NCBI GenBank assembly: GCA_012295275.1
Contig: CM022679.1
Coordinates: forward strand, 23,367,002-23,402,001
Reading direction: 5' to 3'
DNA: 35,000 nucleotides
Origin: Chrysomallon squamiferum
Taxonomy: Eukaryota; Mollusca; Gastropoda; Neomphalida; Peltospiridae
This document shows, one piece after another, positions 22,792-32,025 of the stretch (position 1 is its first letter; every line of letters starts with the position of its first letter). The position numbers and the translations under genes are program-made. The notes under the pieces are model-generated. The model saw nothing but the letters and a program-made list of their open reading frames with translations, did no database searches and was not told the DNA's origin.

Positions 22792-22804
22792 TTACGGCGC
22801 CGTA
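22792..22804. repeat. Second copy of the TTACGGCGCCGTA element
   Basis: Contains the 12-bp palindrome TACGGCGCCGTA inside a CpG-rich block (22480-22980). Confidence 0.5.
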
Positions 22805-22983
22805 GCTCGCGCTATTCTCCCGCCATACTTTTAACGGCAGACGAAAACTTACAAGTGGAGACGAACTTTCGTTATTCCTTCGCCAGCTGCGCGCGCCTTC
22901 CCACCCTCCCCCTTTCTACTTAGACCCACCACCACCACCACACGTAAGACGATACGGAGGGGAGAGAAATGTATATATAAATT

Positions 22984-23031
22984 TCTCTCTCTCTCTCTCT
23001 CTTTCTCTCTTCTCTCTCTCTCTCTTCTCTC
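22984..23031. repeat. Interrupted TC array
   Basis: TC units with TTTC and TTCT interruptions, at the edge of a CpG-rich block. Confidence 0.9.
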
Positions 23032-23356
23032 GTATCTAGAACGGGCCAGATTATTTCGCCCACGTTGTAAATGAGGCGTAATGTCTACCTCGGCACAGCC
23101 GAGAAGGATCGATCAGTGGTGTGTGACCCGATAATAGAGCACACTAACCAGTTAACGGGCGTGCATAGTCGGGAGATAAACCGCATAAACACGCCAGCTT
23201 TTCTAACCAGCACAGCCGTTGGCGGGTTTTGCTGTGACGCCAATTTAAACACACGGCCTTGTGAAGTAAGCTAAGAGCCGTTTAATTAATAATGGAGCGC
23301 GCTGGCGAAGAAAGGCGAGAGAGGAGAGGGGAAAAATACCCACAACAAAAACAAGT

Positions 23357-23375
23357 GACGACGACGACGACGACG
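23357..23375. repeat. GAC array (six copies)
   Basis: Short GC-rich trinucleotide run about 490 bp 3' of the SAND exon, inside the intron. Confidence 0.85.
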
Positions 23376-23861
23376 ATAATTAGTAGTAGATAAAATAAAC
23401 AGATGAATTAAATAATATGCTGCGTTGATGTATAAAAGTTAAAAATGTTCTTTTGTGACGTGTTTTAAAAAAAAAAAAAAAAGAAACCAAAAAAAAAAAA
23501 AAAAAAATCGATTTACTGCGATGTTTAAGAAAGAAGAAAGAATGGATTAATTGCGACGTAATTTTACGAACTTTAAAAAATAATGTTTTTTTTTTAATTA
23601 TCTATTTACTTATTAAATACTCTTTGTTTATAGAGCTGTGAATTATTTATTTATTTTTAATCAAATTAATTTAACAAAAAAAAAAATGGCTGATACAAAA
23701 AACGAACGTTTAAACTTAAAGATAAGAAACAAAACAGTAATGACGGAAACGAAAATAATAAATACACAAGGATAAACACGATACAAACTACTAGTAATAC
23801 ATTTAGTACAGCCGCCATTATCACTAGTACTACTACAACTAATAAAAAAAAATGTATTTAC
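23376..23861. other. AT-rich start of the large intron
   Basis: A16 (23467-23482), A19 (23489-23507) and TTTA-like runs. The reading frame of the SAND exon runs through part of this but with Phe/Val/Ile-rich low-complexity content. Confidence 0.55.
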
Positions 23862-23863
23862 CG
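23856..23863 (-). promoter_or_regulatory. Splice donor after the SAND exon
   Basis: Minus strand reads CG|GTAAAT. It falls just after the CxCxxCC motif, after which the open frame becomes hydrophobic low-complexity sequence, so the site plausibly ends the exon. Confidence 0.7.
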
Positions 23864-24437
23864 AAGACGTCAGAAAGCAGCAACTGTCACAACGGCAGGC
23901 AGTAGGATGGACAGCGAGAATTCCTTTCGTCAATAAAAGCTTGAGACTCCTTCCAAAATGTCTGATAGATCGTTTCCAGTCCTTCGCCGTCTCCCGCCCG
24001 CTCACGAACTGAAATTCATTGGGCGTCAACCACGACCCGTCGTACTGAATGCACGACCCCTTGCTTCCCTGACAGAGTTTCGACAAATACATCTGCGCTT
24101 TGTTGGATCCGCACTCCACCTGGAACAAAATGTCGTTATCCCGAAAAATCGGCTTCAAATCGTCCCCTGCGTTCTCCATGTCCAACTGCGTACTACCGAT
24201 TCTGTACGTGGTCGGGCCGATTTTGTTGAGTTTCGCATCGTATTCTTTTTCATTAAAGTCAAAATGTTTCGTCGGCGTCGTAGCCGTTGTTGTTGTTGTT
24301 GTTGTTGTTGTTGTTGAATCCGTTTCACTGTTTTCGTCTGCTTCGCCAGTGAAAGCAGACGACACGTCTTTCTGTACATTGTTATTGTCGGTTTTCACTT
24401 TTCGCGGTCTTCCTCTGTTAGCTTTACGGCGTCGCAT
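23862..24437 (-). CDS. SAND-domain (DEAF1-like) protein, first coding exon
   Basis: This exon encodes 192 residues. Seen: an AT-hook-like GRPRK core at residues 9-13, a Ser/Thr stretch with ten threonines in a row (about 42-51), then a SAND domain from about residue 103 to 180 with CGSNKA, KGSCIQYDG and the hallmark KDWKR (152-156). H177 and C181-x-C183-x2-C186-C187 follow, in the order found in DEAF1 proteins. SAND domains bind DNA in chromatin-linked transcription control through the KDWK surface, so a nuclear regulator is inferred. The ATG is the first after an in-frame TAA 12 nt upstream and has A at -3. The reading frame runs on past the exon but turns into low-complexity sequence. A donor (TCG|GTAAAT) ends the exon in phase 0. 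DEAF1 proteins also carry a C-terminal MYND finger, which would lie outside the window, so orthology to DEAF1 rather than another SAND protein is not settled. Confidence 0.9.
24290..24316 (-). repeat. In-frame trinucleotide repeat coding poly-threonine
   Basis: A GTT run on the plus strand reads as ACA codons in the SAND exon and gives ten consecutive threonines. Nearly all are the same codon, so the run is a true coding microsatellite and may vary in length. Confidence 0.85.
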
Positions 24438-24750
24438 CTTTGTGAATTAAGAAAGAAGAAGAAAAAAAATAGAACAAACAAATAAATAAACACTGTTCAC
24501 AGTCAAAACACACAATGAAACTTAAATCCAAATTCCCAATTGCCGATCGAATAATAATAATAATGATGATGACGATGATAATAACAACAGCCGTTCGAAC
24601 AACGATAATAACGTCAGTAACACCGAAAGATCCGTGTCCGTAAATTAAAACACACACACAAGTTTGTGAAGTTACAAACAATCCGAAAAAGAGAACAACA
24701 ACACGAAGCGGAAAAAAACCACACTCCCACAAAGTACGTGTAATAAAAGT
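24438..24750. other. 5' leader or first intron of the SAND gene
   Basis: AT-rich sequence with short AAT and GATG runs (24549-24590) and a CA run at about 24650-24661. An open frame here on the minus strand is repeat-derived (isoleucine and valine runs) and is not considered coding. Confidence 0.4.
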
Positions 24751-24812
24751 AGAGTGACGTCTGCTTATCGCTCTTCTGTTTCGCCGACTGGTTTTATCGT
24801 AAACGATCGGTA

Positions 24813-24832
24813 TCGCTCGCTCGCTCGCTCAC
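24813..24832. repeat. CGCT tetranucleotide run
   Basis: Four to five units of CGCT end in CACTCACC, just inside the candidate 5' donor. Confidence 0.7.
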
Positions 24833-24834
24833 TC

Positions 24835-24842
24835 ACCACGAC
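24835..24842 (-). promoter_or_regulatory. Strong candidate donor of a non-coding 5' exon
   Basis: Minus strand reads GTG|GTGAGT, a near-ideal donor with the exon ending at 24837. About 400 nt further on, the SAND exon starts right after a pyrimidine-rich tract ending CACAAAG|ATG, a possible acceptor with AG at 24439-24438. Together they suggest a 5' untranslated exon lying between about 24837 and 24990. The alternative is one unspliced 5' leader. Confidence 0.4.
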
Positions 24843-25160
24843 TTCTTTTTCCCAGAGACTCCGAACTATTTACGACACCGTGCCGGCGAGACTATTTCTT
24901 GCAGGCTGGACGCACTTTAGTCTCTCCGCGCGCTATCAAATTCCCCGATTCTCCCAACGACCTCACAGCGTTGTATATTGATTGCACATTGTATTGGGAG
25001 GCCCTGAATGACAAACGTGCGTGGACGCCGGCTGAAAACGATTCTAAAACGGGTTCGGGAAAATTTTTTCCCTGTGATCCCGACCATCAAATGACATTGC
25101 ATAGATAATCAATATTAATGAGTCAGTTGAATTCAGTCGATCTGTCACGTGGGCTCCTTC
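24837..25160 (-). promoter_or_regulatory. CpG-rich promoter region of the SAND gene
   Basis: This stretch upstream of the SAND exon keeps many CpGs and lacks microsatellites. On either strand it contains a CCAAT box (ATTGG at 24993-24997, minus orientation), an AP-1/TRE site TGAGTCA at 25119-25125 and an E-box CACGTG at 25146-25151. A weak TATA-like ATATACAA lies near 24974-24981. Placement and composition suggest a promoter, but the transcription start is not visible. Confidence 0.5.
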
Positions 25161-25169
25161 TTAAGTCGT

Positions 25170-26159
25170 TTCACGCACGCATTGATACGGAAGTGGTCAT
25201 GTCCCTGGCGGTAAAAGAAATTTAAAAAAAAAAAAAAATTAAAAGAAAAGAGTAAGAGACGAAAAAGAAATAAAGAAAAAGATAAACGAAAGAAATTTAA
25301 AAAAAAAAAAAATAATAATAAATAATGATAATAATAAAAATAAAAAATAAATCTTCTAGACGTTTGTTGAGAATGAATGGAACAGCGTTGAAATACGAGG
25401 CGCCACTAATCACTGAGCTTGGTAGAGAAGCCGTGACGAAAACTTGTTCGACGTGCGTGCGCAAACAAACGACCACATATCTTCAGCAGAGGGTGTAACG
25501 GAAATAAAGCCCGGTCGAAAAACCCAAGTCTTTGTCCCTTTCACACGAAACTTCGAGTTGAAATAAAAGCCGGAGGCAAACGAGTCACATTATCGTCTTT
25601 AAGTCGAGAAAGAAAAAAAAAAAAAAAAAAAAAAGCGTCTTTATATAGGCTAGTTTTTTTTTTTTTTTTAGAAAAATAAAAGAAGAAAATTAATGAAAAT
25701 AAATAAGTTAAGTAATATCAGTATAATTTAAATTTTATTGCCTTAATCATTTCTTTTTTTTCTTTCTTTCTTTCTTTCTTTATTTATTTATTTATTTTAT
25801 ATATATAATGTATTTATTTATTTTATTTATATAATGTATTTATTTTTCTGTTTTCGGAAATACTTTTATATTTAATTCATATTTTTTCATGGATTTTTTT
25901 TGTTTTTTCTTCGTATTCTTCTTTTCCTTCCTTTTCATTTTTAAATATTTTATTATTATTTCTTGTTCTTTCCATTTTATGGGGGTTTTTTTTGTTGTTT
26001 TTTTGTTCTTTTTTGGGGGGTTATTTGTTTCCTTTTTCAAACGTATTTTAAAATATTTAAAAAAAAAAAAAAAAAAAAAAATCATTTACGTATTTTATAG
26101 TCAGGTTACGTGACATGCTGTATGTAACAAGCCATTGATCAAACAGGCGTTGTCGTTTT
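25170..26159. other. Spacer between the two putative promoters
   Basis: Holds A-rich tracts (25229-25340), a 22-nt poly-A (25613-25634), a poly-T run (about 25655-25669), TTTC/TTTA repeats (about 25757-25855) and a 23-nt poly-A (26059-26081). A CpG-richer piece at 25380-25600 includes TGCGTGCGCA (about 25454-25463), similar to an NRF1 half-palindrome. No supported gene. Confidence 0.5.
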
Positions 26160-26380
26160 TATTTTCTCAATCTATTCACGCGCAAACTCCCGGCGAACGT
26201 GAGCTAGCTGAGAGCGCGAGCACGGGCCCGCCAATCTCGCGATAAGATTATTCGCACGTTTTCGTGTCTCTCCGCGTTAGCACGCACTCGTTCAAACGGA
26301 CGTGATGCTTTTCCCGAAATAGCAAATTAACTCGCAGGAGTCTCAACCGCCATTACTTTCCAAGTCGTTCGCAAAAAAAA
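26160..26380 (+). promoter_or_regulatory. CpG-rich island before the 26381 start codon
   Basis: High CpG density including CGCGATAAG, GCGCGAG and CGGGCCCG, free of microsatellites, and flanked on both sides by low-complexity AT-rich DNA. It resembles a CpG-rich invertebrate promoter. No TATA box is evident. Confidence 0.4.
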
Positions 26381-26434
26381 ATGGAAGACCAAGCTGTTAT
26401 CGAATTTAAAAAATTTCTAAAAGCAAAAAATATG
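26381..26434 (+). CDS. Possible first coding exon of a divergent gene
   Basis: An ATG in good context (AAAATGG) opens an 18-residue frame, MEDQAVIEFKKFLKAKNM, followed directly by GTAAAA, a possible donor in phase 0. Without splicing the frame ends after four more codons at 26449. The peptide is charged and helix-like, and the 220 bases before it are CpG-rich, as a first exon would be. An in-frame TGA lies at 26303-26305, so the ATG would be the true start. No downstream exon was found and the protein is not recognised. It points away from the SAND gene, whose start codon is 1.9 kb to the left, so shared promoter control is possible. A chance frame is the main alternative. Confidence 0.33.
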
Positions 26435-26741
26435 GTAAAAAAAAAATAATAATAATTATAATTACGGAGCCGTCAGCATTTTTTTTTTTTTTTTTTCGAA
26501 CACTAAGAATGACGCCTAAAATGAACACAGAATTTTTGTCGGTGAATTTTCAACAAAATTTTGATTTACAAGTACGTCCTAACTGTCAGTTTGTTCAGTT
26601 AAGGAATTAATTTAATGTATTTATTGCTTTGGGCAAAGGTAATAAATTTATTTTACGCCAGTAAACGTCTTTCATCATTCAATTGAACTTAACCGAATAA
26701 GACGTATAGTTACAAGTTTAGATTCAAGAAACAGAAAAGAT

Positions 26742-26766
26742 GTTTTATTAATTAATTAATTAATTA

Positions 26767-26816
<50 letters not shown>

Positions 26817-26925
26817 TAATAATAATAATAATAATAATAATAAACAAATATATAATTACAAAGCAATCATTGCCAAATAATTTGTTTTGTCTGTTTATTT
26901 ATTTATTTATTTATTAATGTTGTTG

Positions 26926-26977
<52 letters not shown>

Positions 26978-27149
26978 TTTAGTTAGTTAGTTAGTTATTT
27001 AGTTATTTATTTATTTATTTATTTAGTTATTTATTTATTTATTTTATTTTATTTTATTTTTTACTTTCTTATTTTATTTTATTTTTTTTATTTTTATTTT
27101 TTTTTTTTTATTTTTTTTTTTAACATAATAAAAAAAAAAAAAAAAAAAA
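26742..27149. repeat. 400-bp compound A/T microsatellite
   Basis: TTAA units, AAT arrays (26773-26843), TTTA, TTG, TTA array (about 26930-26962), TTTA/GTTA/TTTTA units, then T-rich and A-rich runs (the latter about 27129-27149). Confidence 0.9.
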
Positions 27150-27171
27150 TTCCCAAGGCGGCAAAGTTGAA

Positions 27172-27216
27172 CGTCTGCGGACCTAATCCCTCCATTCGTT
27201 CCGCTATCCGCAGACG
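27172..27216. repeat. 10-bp perfect inverted repeat
   Basis: CGTCTGCGGA (27172-27181) and TCCGCAGACG (27207-27216) with a 25-nt loop, in a CpG-bearing island (27160-27440). A 90-codon minus-strand frame covers it but matches no family I recognise. Confidence 0.5.
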
Positions 27217-27418
27217 CAGCCCGATGTTGGGCGTAACGCGCTGTGAAACGGAAACCGAAGAAAACTGCAAGAAAGAAAATAATTTATAAATATCGTGACG
27301 GGCTCGCCGAATGACTTTGTTCTCGATCGAACCGAGCGACTTTTTCCTTCTATTTAACTGACCCAATTATCCAACAAACTACTTAAACCAACACAAGACG
27401 CTTTTGTTCCACGGGCGT

Positions 27419-27432
27419 GTCACCATGGCAAC
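27419..27432 (+). promoter_or_regulatory. RFX X-box
   Basis: GTCACCATGGCAAC fits the X-box consensus fully. It lies at the end of a CpG-bearing island, about 1 kb right of the putative plus-strand start. Confidence 0.5.
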
Positions 27433-27644
27433 GTATTCGGGTACTTTTTGTTTTGTTATTTTCGGAGAGTTTTTTTCTTTTCTTTTTTTTTTTTTAACGC
27501 CTTCTTGTTGTAAGAGGGATTCGGTATCACAAACAAAGAACGGATTACAGAGAGAGCACTGATCTTAGCAAATTTATTTATTTGATTTGAAGATTATTAA
27601 AATACAAGCAAATAAAGAAAAAGAAATCATAGTTATTACAATTT

Positions 27645-27684
<40 letters not shown>
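27645..27684. repeat. TAG trinucleotide array
   Basis: Thirteen perfect units; a poly-valine frame is its translation. Confidence 0.9.
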
Positions 27685-27685
<1 letters not shown>

Positions 27686-28019
27686 CTAATAGTAGAAGTA
27701 CTGAAACTTAAAATGCTTTTTTTTTATGATGTTCCAGAAGCTGCTCTGAAAATTCGCTTTCAGAATGTTTATGAATATTAAAAGAATTTGAAAACACAGT
27801 CAAAAAACATTTGATTTGAAGTATTTAAATGATGGAAAATAAAATAGTATTTTGCCTATCCAAAAATAAACATCGAAAAGTTATCAGTCAACATGAAATA
27901 ATAAACATGTTTTTTAGTTGTACTGTACAGGAAATATCTAATTTTTTATTTATTGTTTATTACTTTAACTTAATAGAATAAAACTGATTTCAACACAAAT
28001 TTTAATTAATTAACCCAGG

Positions 28020-28480
28020 AGAACAGAGCTTATCACACCATAACACAAAACATAACACAAAATGTAACACAAAACAGCACAGATCAACAACACATGTCAA
28101 AATAATCTAATTCGTTATAAATCCACATAACATAAAATTAACACAAAATCAGTACAATACAACATAAATAAAGTATCTCAACATAAAATAACATCACTAA
28201 AACAAAACAGCATAACATATACAATGTAGGTCACCATAAACTAATGTAGCTGAACACAACATAGCACAACATAAAACAGCATTACTCATAACACAGCTCA
28301 AGACATGTCAACACAAAACAGCATAATATAAACAACATAAATTAACATAATTCAATATATGACAACAGATCTCAACACAATATAATTCAACACAAAATGG
28401 GCAACATAGCTCAGAAAAATTCAACACAACAACACAACATAATATATTTCTACACAACATAATGCAGCTTCGCATGACAA
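28020..28480. repeat. Decayed ACACAAAA/ACATAAAA satellite-like tract
   Basis: About 460 nt built of variants of AACACAAAACA and AACATAAAA, very poor in G on the plus strand. Units are irregular in length, so it reads as an old minisatellite rather than a fresh array. Confidence 0.75.
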
Positions 28481-28773
28481 AATTGAGTTCAATAAACTAA
28501 GTCATCTCTTAAATAAAATATTTCAGCTTTATTACCTTTTATTATCGGTTTGACAATGGTAGTTATTTTTGTGCTGACATATCCTTTAATATTTATTCAT
28601 ATATTTATTTATTCGTGTATTCGTAAATTCAGGAACAAAAATATTATACCCCCAGAACCACTTAAAAACCCAGTCAATTAATTAAAAAAAAAAAAAAAAT
28701 ACAAAGTATACAACAAAATAAATGTGTGAGAGAAGAGAGAAGAAAAAAAAAATGTGATAGTTTCCAATTTTAA

Positions 28774-28809
28774 AATAATAATGATAATAATAATAATAAT
28801 AATAATAAT
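28774..28809. repeat. AAT array
   Basis: AAT units with one GAT. Confidence 0.9.
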
Positions 28810-29489
28810 ACAAAATGTCGAATTCCCCGATGTGCATTTTAAAATAAGACCGTGCTTTGTTACGTAACCGTGCCAGGTGAATCGACGTAGGCGTTCTTTG
28901 CATTTCAAACACGCAGACTACCGTCACGTGATCAAAAAAACAACACAAAAATAATTCAGTAACAAACAATATTTTATTAACTACTCGACGATTCCTCTTT
29001 GACCTATTGCCCGTTCCAGAAAACTGTAAATGTCGTTCTGCTGTTTATGAGAAGGTGTCTGTAAATGACCCCATACTGCTAAGCAATAAAAGGAAAATAA
29101 AGTATAGCGGGTTTCCGCTCTCACGTAATCATTAGGTTTACTGAATAAAATATATAAATGTTTCGTTATTAATAACTGATAATCATAAAAATACATTTAG
29201 GTGTGATATGTAAATATTTATTGATTCATTCATTCCGAAACGAACTCACAAAACTAAGCATTTTCATACTTTTAGCAGAAATTTTCATTAAACGTAAATT
29301 TATCGAGTTTTAACATTGTAATTTAATACGTTTGGTTATTTGGAATTTTAAATCCGCTGAAATAAAACACTTTCGTTTCCGATGTAAAATAGATCACGCA
29401 AATTATTCACTGGAGTGGCCATTTGCAAAAATATCGTTTGATATAATAACATCTGAAATCATCAATATTTTTACAATATAAGAATTACC

Positions 29490-29612
29490 ATCATCATCGT
29501 CATTACTGTCATTATCATCATCATCATCAACGTTATTGTCATTATCATTATTATAATCGTCGCTGTCATTTTGGTTGTTGTTATCGTCATCGTCATCGTT
29601 ATTGCTAACAAT
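29490..29612. repeat. Degenerate TCA/TCG/TTA trinucleotide tract
   Basis: About 120 nt of TCA, TCG and TTA units in loose register. Confidence 0.75.
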
Positions 29613-30341
29613 GGTGATTTCGTCCTTGATATTTTGTTCAAGTTAGAAAGCTACGTACGTGATTCGTTGTTTTGACTTGTTAAATGTTAGCTATTTTGCT
29701 AGTCTTGATTGGTTAGTTAAATTCAAGTATTTAAAATATTTGTATTATAATAGTGATCTAAATAGATTTTTTTTTTTTTTTTTTTAATTAAGCGTACGAG
29801 AAGTCAGACTGAAAGAAAACTAAAGTCAGAAATAAGTTAAGAAAGAAAGAAGGAAAGAAAAAAAAAGGAAAGAAAATAAATGAATACGACTTTAACTGAA
29901 CCTTGCTAAAAAAAAAAAAAACAATAATTTATCATGGCAAAAGTTTTTTAACCATTAATTTTTCACTGTGACCTTTCTGATAACCGACGAACCGTTTCCG
30001 GGTCATGTGACCGGTCGGATGTTTCTACACCTGTTTCTGGTTTCTTTCCTGCACGCGGGAAAACACTTAATATCGTCTGCTCTCTTTTCATGGTTTTTTT
30101 TTTTTTTAGTTGGTTTTTTTTTTACTATTTTTATTTTTTATTTTTTTTTTTTTTTTATGTGAAATGTATCTGTTCTCGTTATGTCAAATTTATTCATTAT
30201 TCATTATTATTTTTTTTCTATTTCTATAGATTTTTTTTACTTATTTATATTTTTTTTCTTCTAATTTATGGATTCCTGAGAAAATGTTATAAATTACATA
30301 AAGTTAGAGTTTTTAATCACACACACATATATATGTACACT

Positions 30342-30420
30342 TTTATTGTTGTTGTTGTTATAATTTGTGTTATTGTTGTAGTAGTTGTTGTTGTTGTAGT
30401 TGTTGTTATTATTGTTGCAA
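30342..30420. repeat. GTT/GTA trinucleotide tract
   Basis: GTT and GTA units with interruptions; preceded by T-rich DNA from 30088. Confidence 0.85.
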
Positions 30421-31959
30421 CAGTAGAGAGGTGGTAGTAATAAGGAAAAGAAAGGCATTTTTCATTCAATGGGACCGTTCCCCAGACACATGCATCCTGT
30501 ACTGCAGTTTTAACTAAACTAACAGCTAGAAAAAGAAATAATTGTATTTGCCTGATTAATCGTTCTGAGTCGCTAAACGCCGAAACACCGCATTAAGAAA
30601 ACACAGGATCGAAAAACCAATTCAGACAAAATGAGGTGACACCCCTTAATCCTTCTCTTTCTTCTTCTTCTTCTTTAAGAGAAGAATACAACAAAAAAAA
30701 TAGAATTAAAAAGAAAAAAAAAAAACAACAAAGTACTGCCTAGCTTTACGGTATATTTTGCACACGAAACCTCCGATTCTAGATTGCGTGCTAAGGACTT
30801 CGTTTTTCAGAACGCAAACAAGCTCGACCGAAATGAAAACTAAAATAACAGAATAATTAACGACTGCTGCCGCAGGAGATTTCCCTTATCAAATCCGTTA
30901 GAAGACATGACCAGAAACGAAGGCAAATTATTTAAATTTTATTTCTGTTTGTATTAATTTTATCCTCTCTTATTTGCATAAACCGAAGACGTCGGATTTT
31001 AATCGTGTGCGAGGTATTGCACACGTCACCCACTTTGTTGTCAGTTTCGTGTCTGCTCGCTAGCGCGAGACTGGTCCGGATCGACAGAACCGAGAGAGAT
31101 GTATTTTTATGAACAAGAGGACAGTCTAGGTGAATATCTGCGACGCCTACCACGTTGTCACACAAACTGCTTTGACTAACTGGCCAGCCGCGATGTACTA
31201 TTTGTCTGCGACGCTTAAACAAATATCTGCAGGCCATTTTAAAGTTTCTCCCGTTTGAAGGACATTAAGTAGAAAATATGGCTGAAAAGAAGTGGGGCTT
31301 TTAAAATAGGACGGACAAAAAAGAAAAAAAAATTGTTATATAAAAAGTAGTTTTCAGTTAATAAAAAGAAATATGTTGAATGGGCATATTAATGTCATTT
31401 TCAGATATTTGAGTATGGAGGTCTAAATCATCTCAGTTACGAAATCACGAAAAAGAAAAAGAAAAAAGAAGTAATAAATGTTGCTTACAGATATAAATAA
31501 ATGAATAAAAAAATGTGTTTGACGACTACTCAGAACATTTTAATTGTAATGGTTATTAGATATCAGTGTTCATTTTTTTTTTTTTTTTTAGGAGCATGAA
31601 AAACCCAAAAAAAAAAAAAAACCTCACCTTTATCGCCACTACAGTACAATGATTTTAAATGTGATACTGGCTTAATGGGAAATGTCCATCACAAATTTCC
31701 TCTCATAATTCATATTATATATATATGCGTGGTCCTTAGAAATATGTGTGACTCAGTTTAAATATTAAAAAAAAAAAAAAACTTTTATTGTTAAGTAAAT
31801 CGTTTTTCTATGTCGTGTAGTCAGTCACAGGTTAAATTTATATTCAGGGTATATATGTTAAATAAAATATTTATTACTTCTAGGAAGAGTTTGTGTTTAG
31901 AGAGAAAAGTCTGCGAAGTTATCTTCCACAGAGTTCAGTTAAGTCTGGGTAAACATCAA

Positions 31960-32025
31960 TGCAATTGGGATTTGATCGCAGAACCTGTTAGACGAAGGAA
32001 AGATAATTTAACCACGCCGTCACCG
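31960..32025 (-). repeat. tRNA-like (SINE head) fragment
   Basis: On the minus strand GGCGTGGTTAAATTATC is followed by GCGATCAAATCCCA; CGATCAAATCC (31968-31978) fits the B-box at 9 of 11. The spacing suits a tRNA-derived SINE. Confidence 0.4.

Larger units (their letters stand above)
21410..23340. other. AT-rich DNA, then a long CpG-bearing unique block
   Basis: 21410-22290 is AT-rich. 22480-23340 is unique, with many CpGs and several TAATTA-type homeodomain cores. A 67-codon plus-strand frame from 23071 is not recognised. The block is just 3' of the SAND exon and may be an intronic enhancer. Confidence 0.35.
27217..28019. other. Tail of a CpG-bearing island, then AT-rich DNA
   Basis: The island ends near 27440 with the X-box. 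Beyond it, apart from the TAG array, nothing was recognised. Confidence 0.4.
28810..31959. other. AT-rich intergenic DNA with scattered unique blocks
   Basis: Unique pieces: 28840-29130, 29960-30070 (GGTCA-TG-TGACC at about 30001-30012) and 30760-31260 (CpG-bearing, with a 101-codon minus-strand frame not recognised). T and A runs at 29766-29785, 31573-31589 and 31607-31621. No supported gene. Confidence 0.4.

Noticed and set aside
23661-23861. Continuation of the SAND frame for 66 more codons
   Set aside because: Composition turns to low-complexity Phe/Val/Ile/Ser right after a good donor, so it is treated as intron.
24100-24450. Plus-strand frames opposite the SAND exon
   Set aside because: Shadows of the SAND coding sequence with Val or Cys runs from the trinucleotide repeat.
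22412-25410. GCGCCACTAAT at 22412 and 25400
   Set aside because: A shared 11-mer in 35 kb is expected by chance and the flanks differ.
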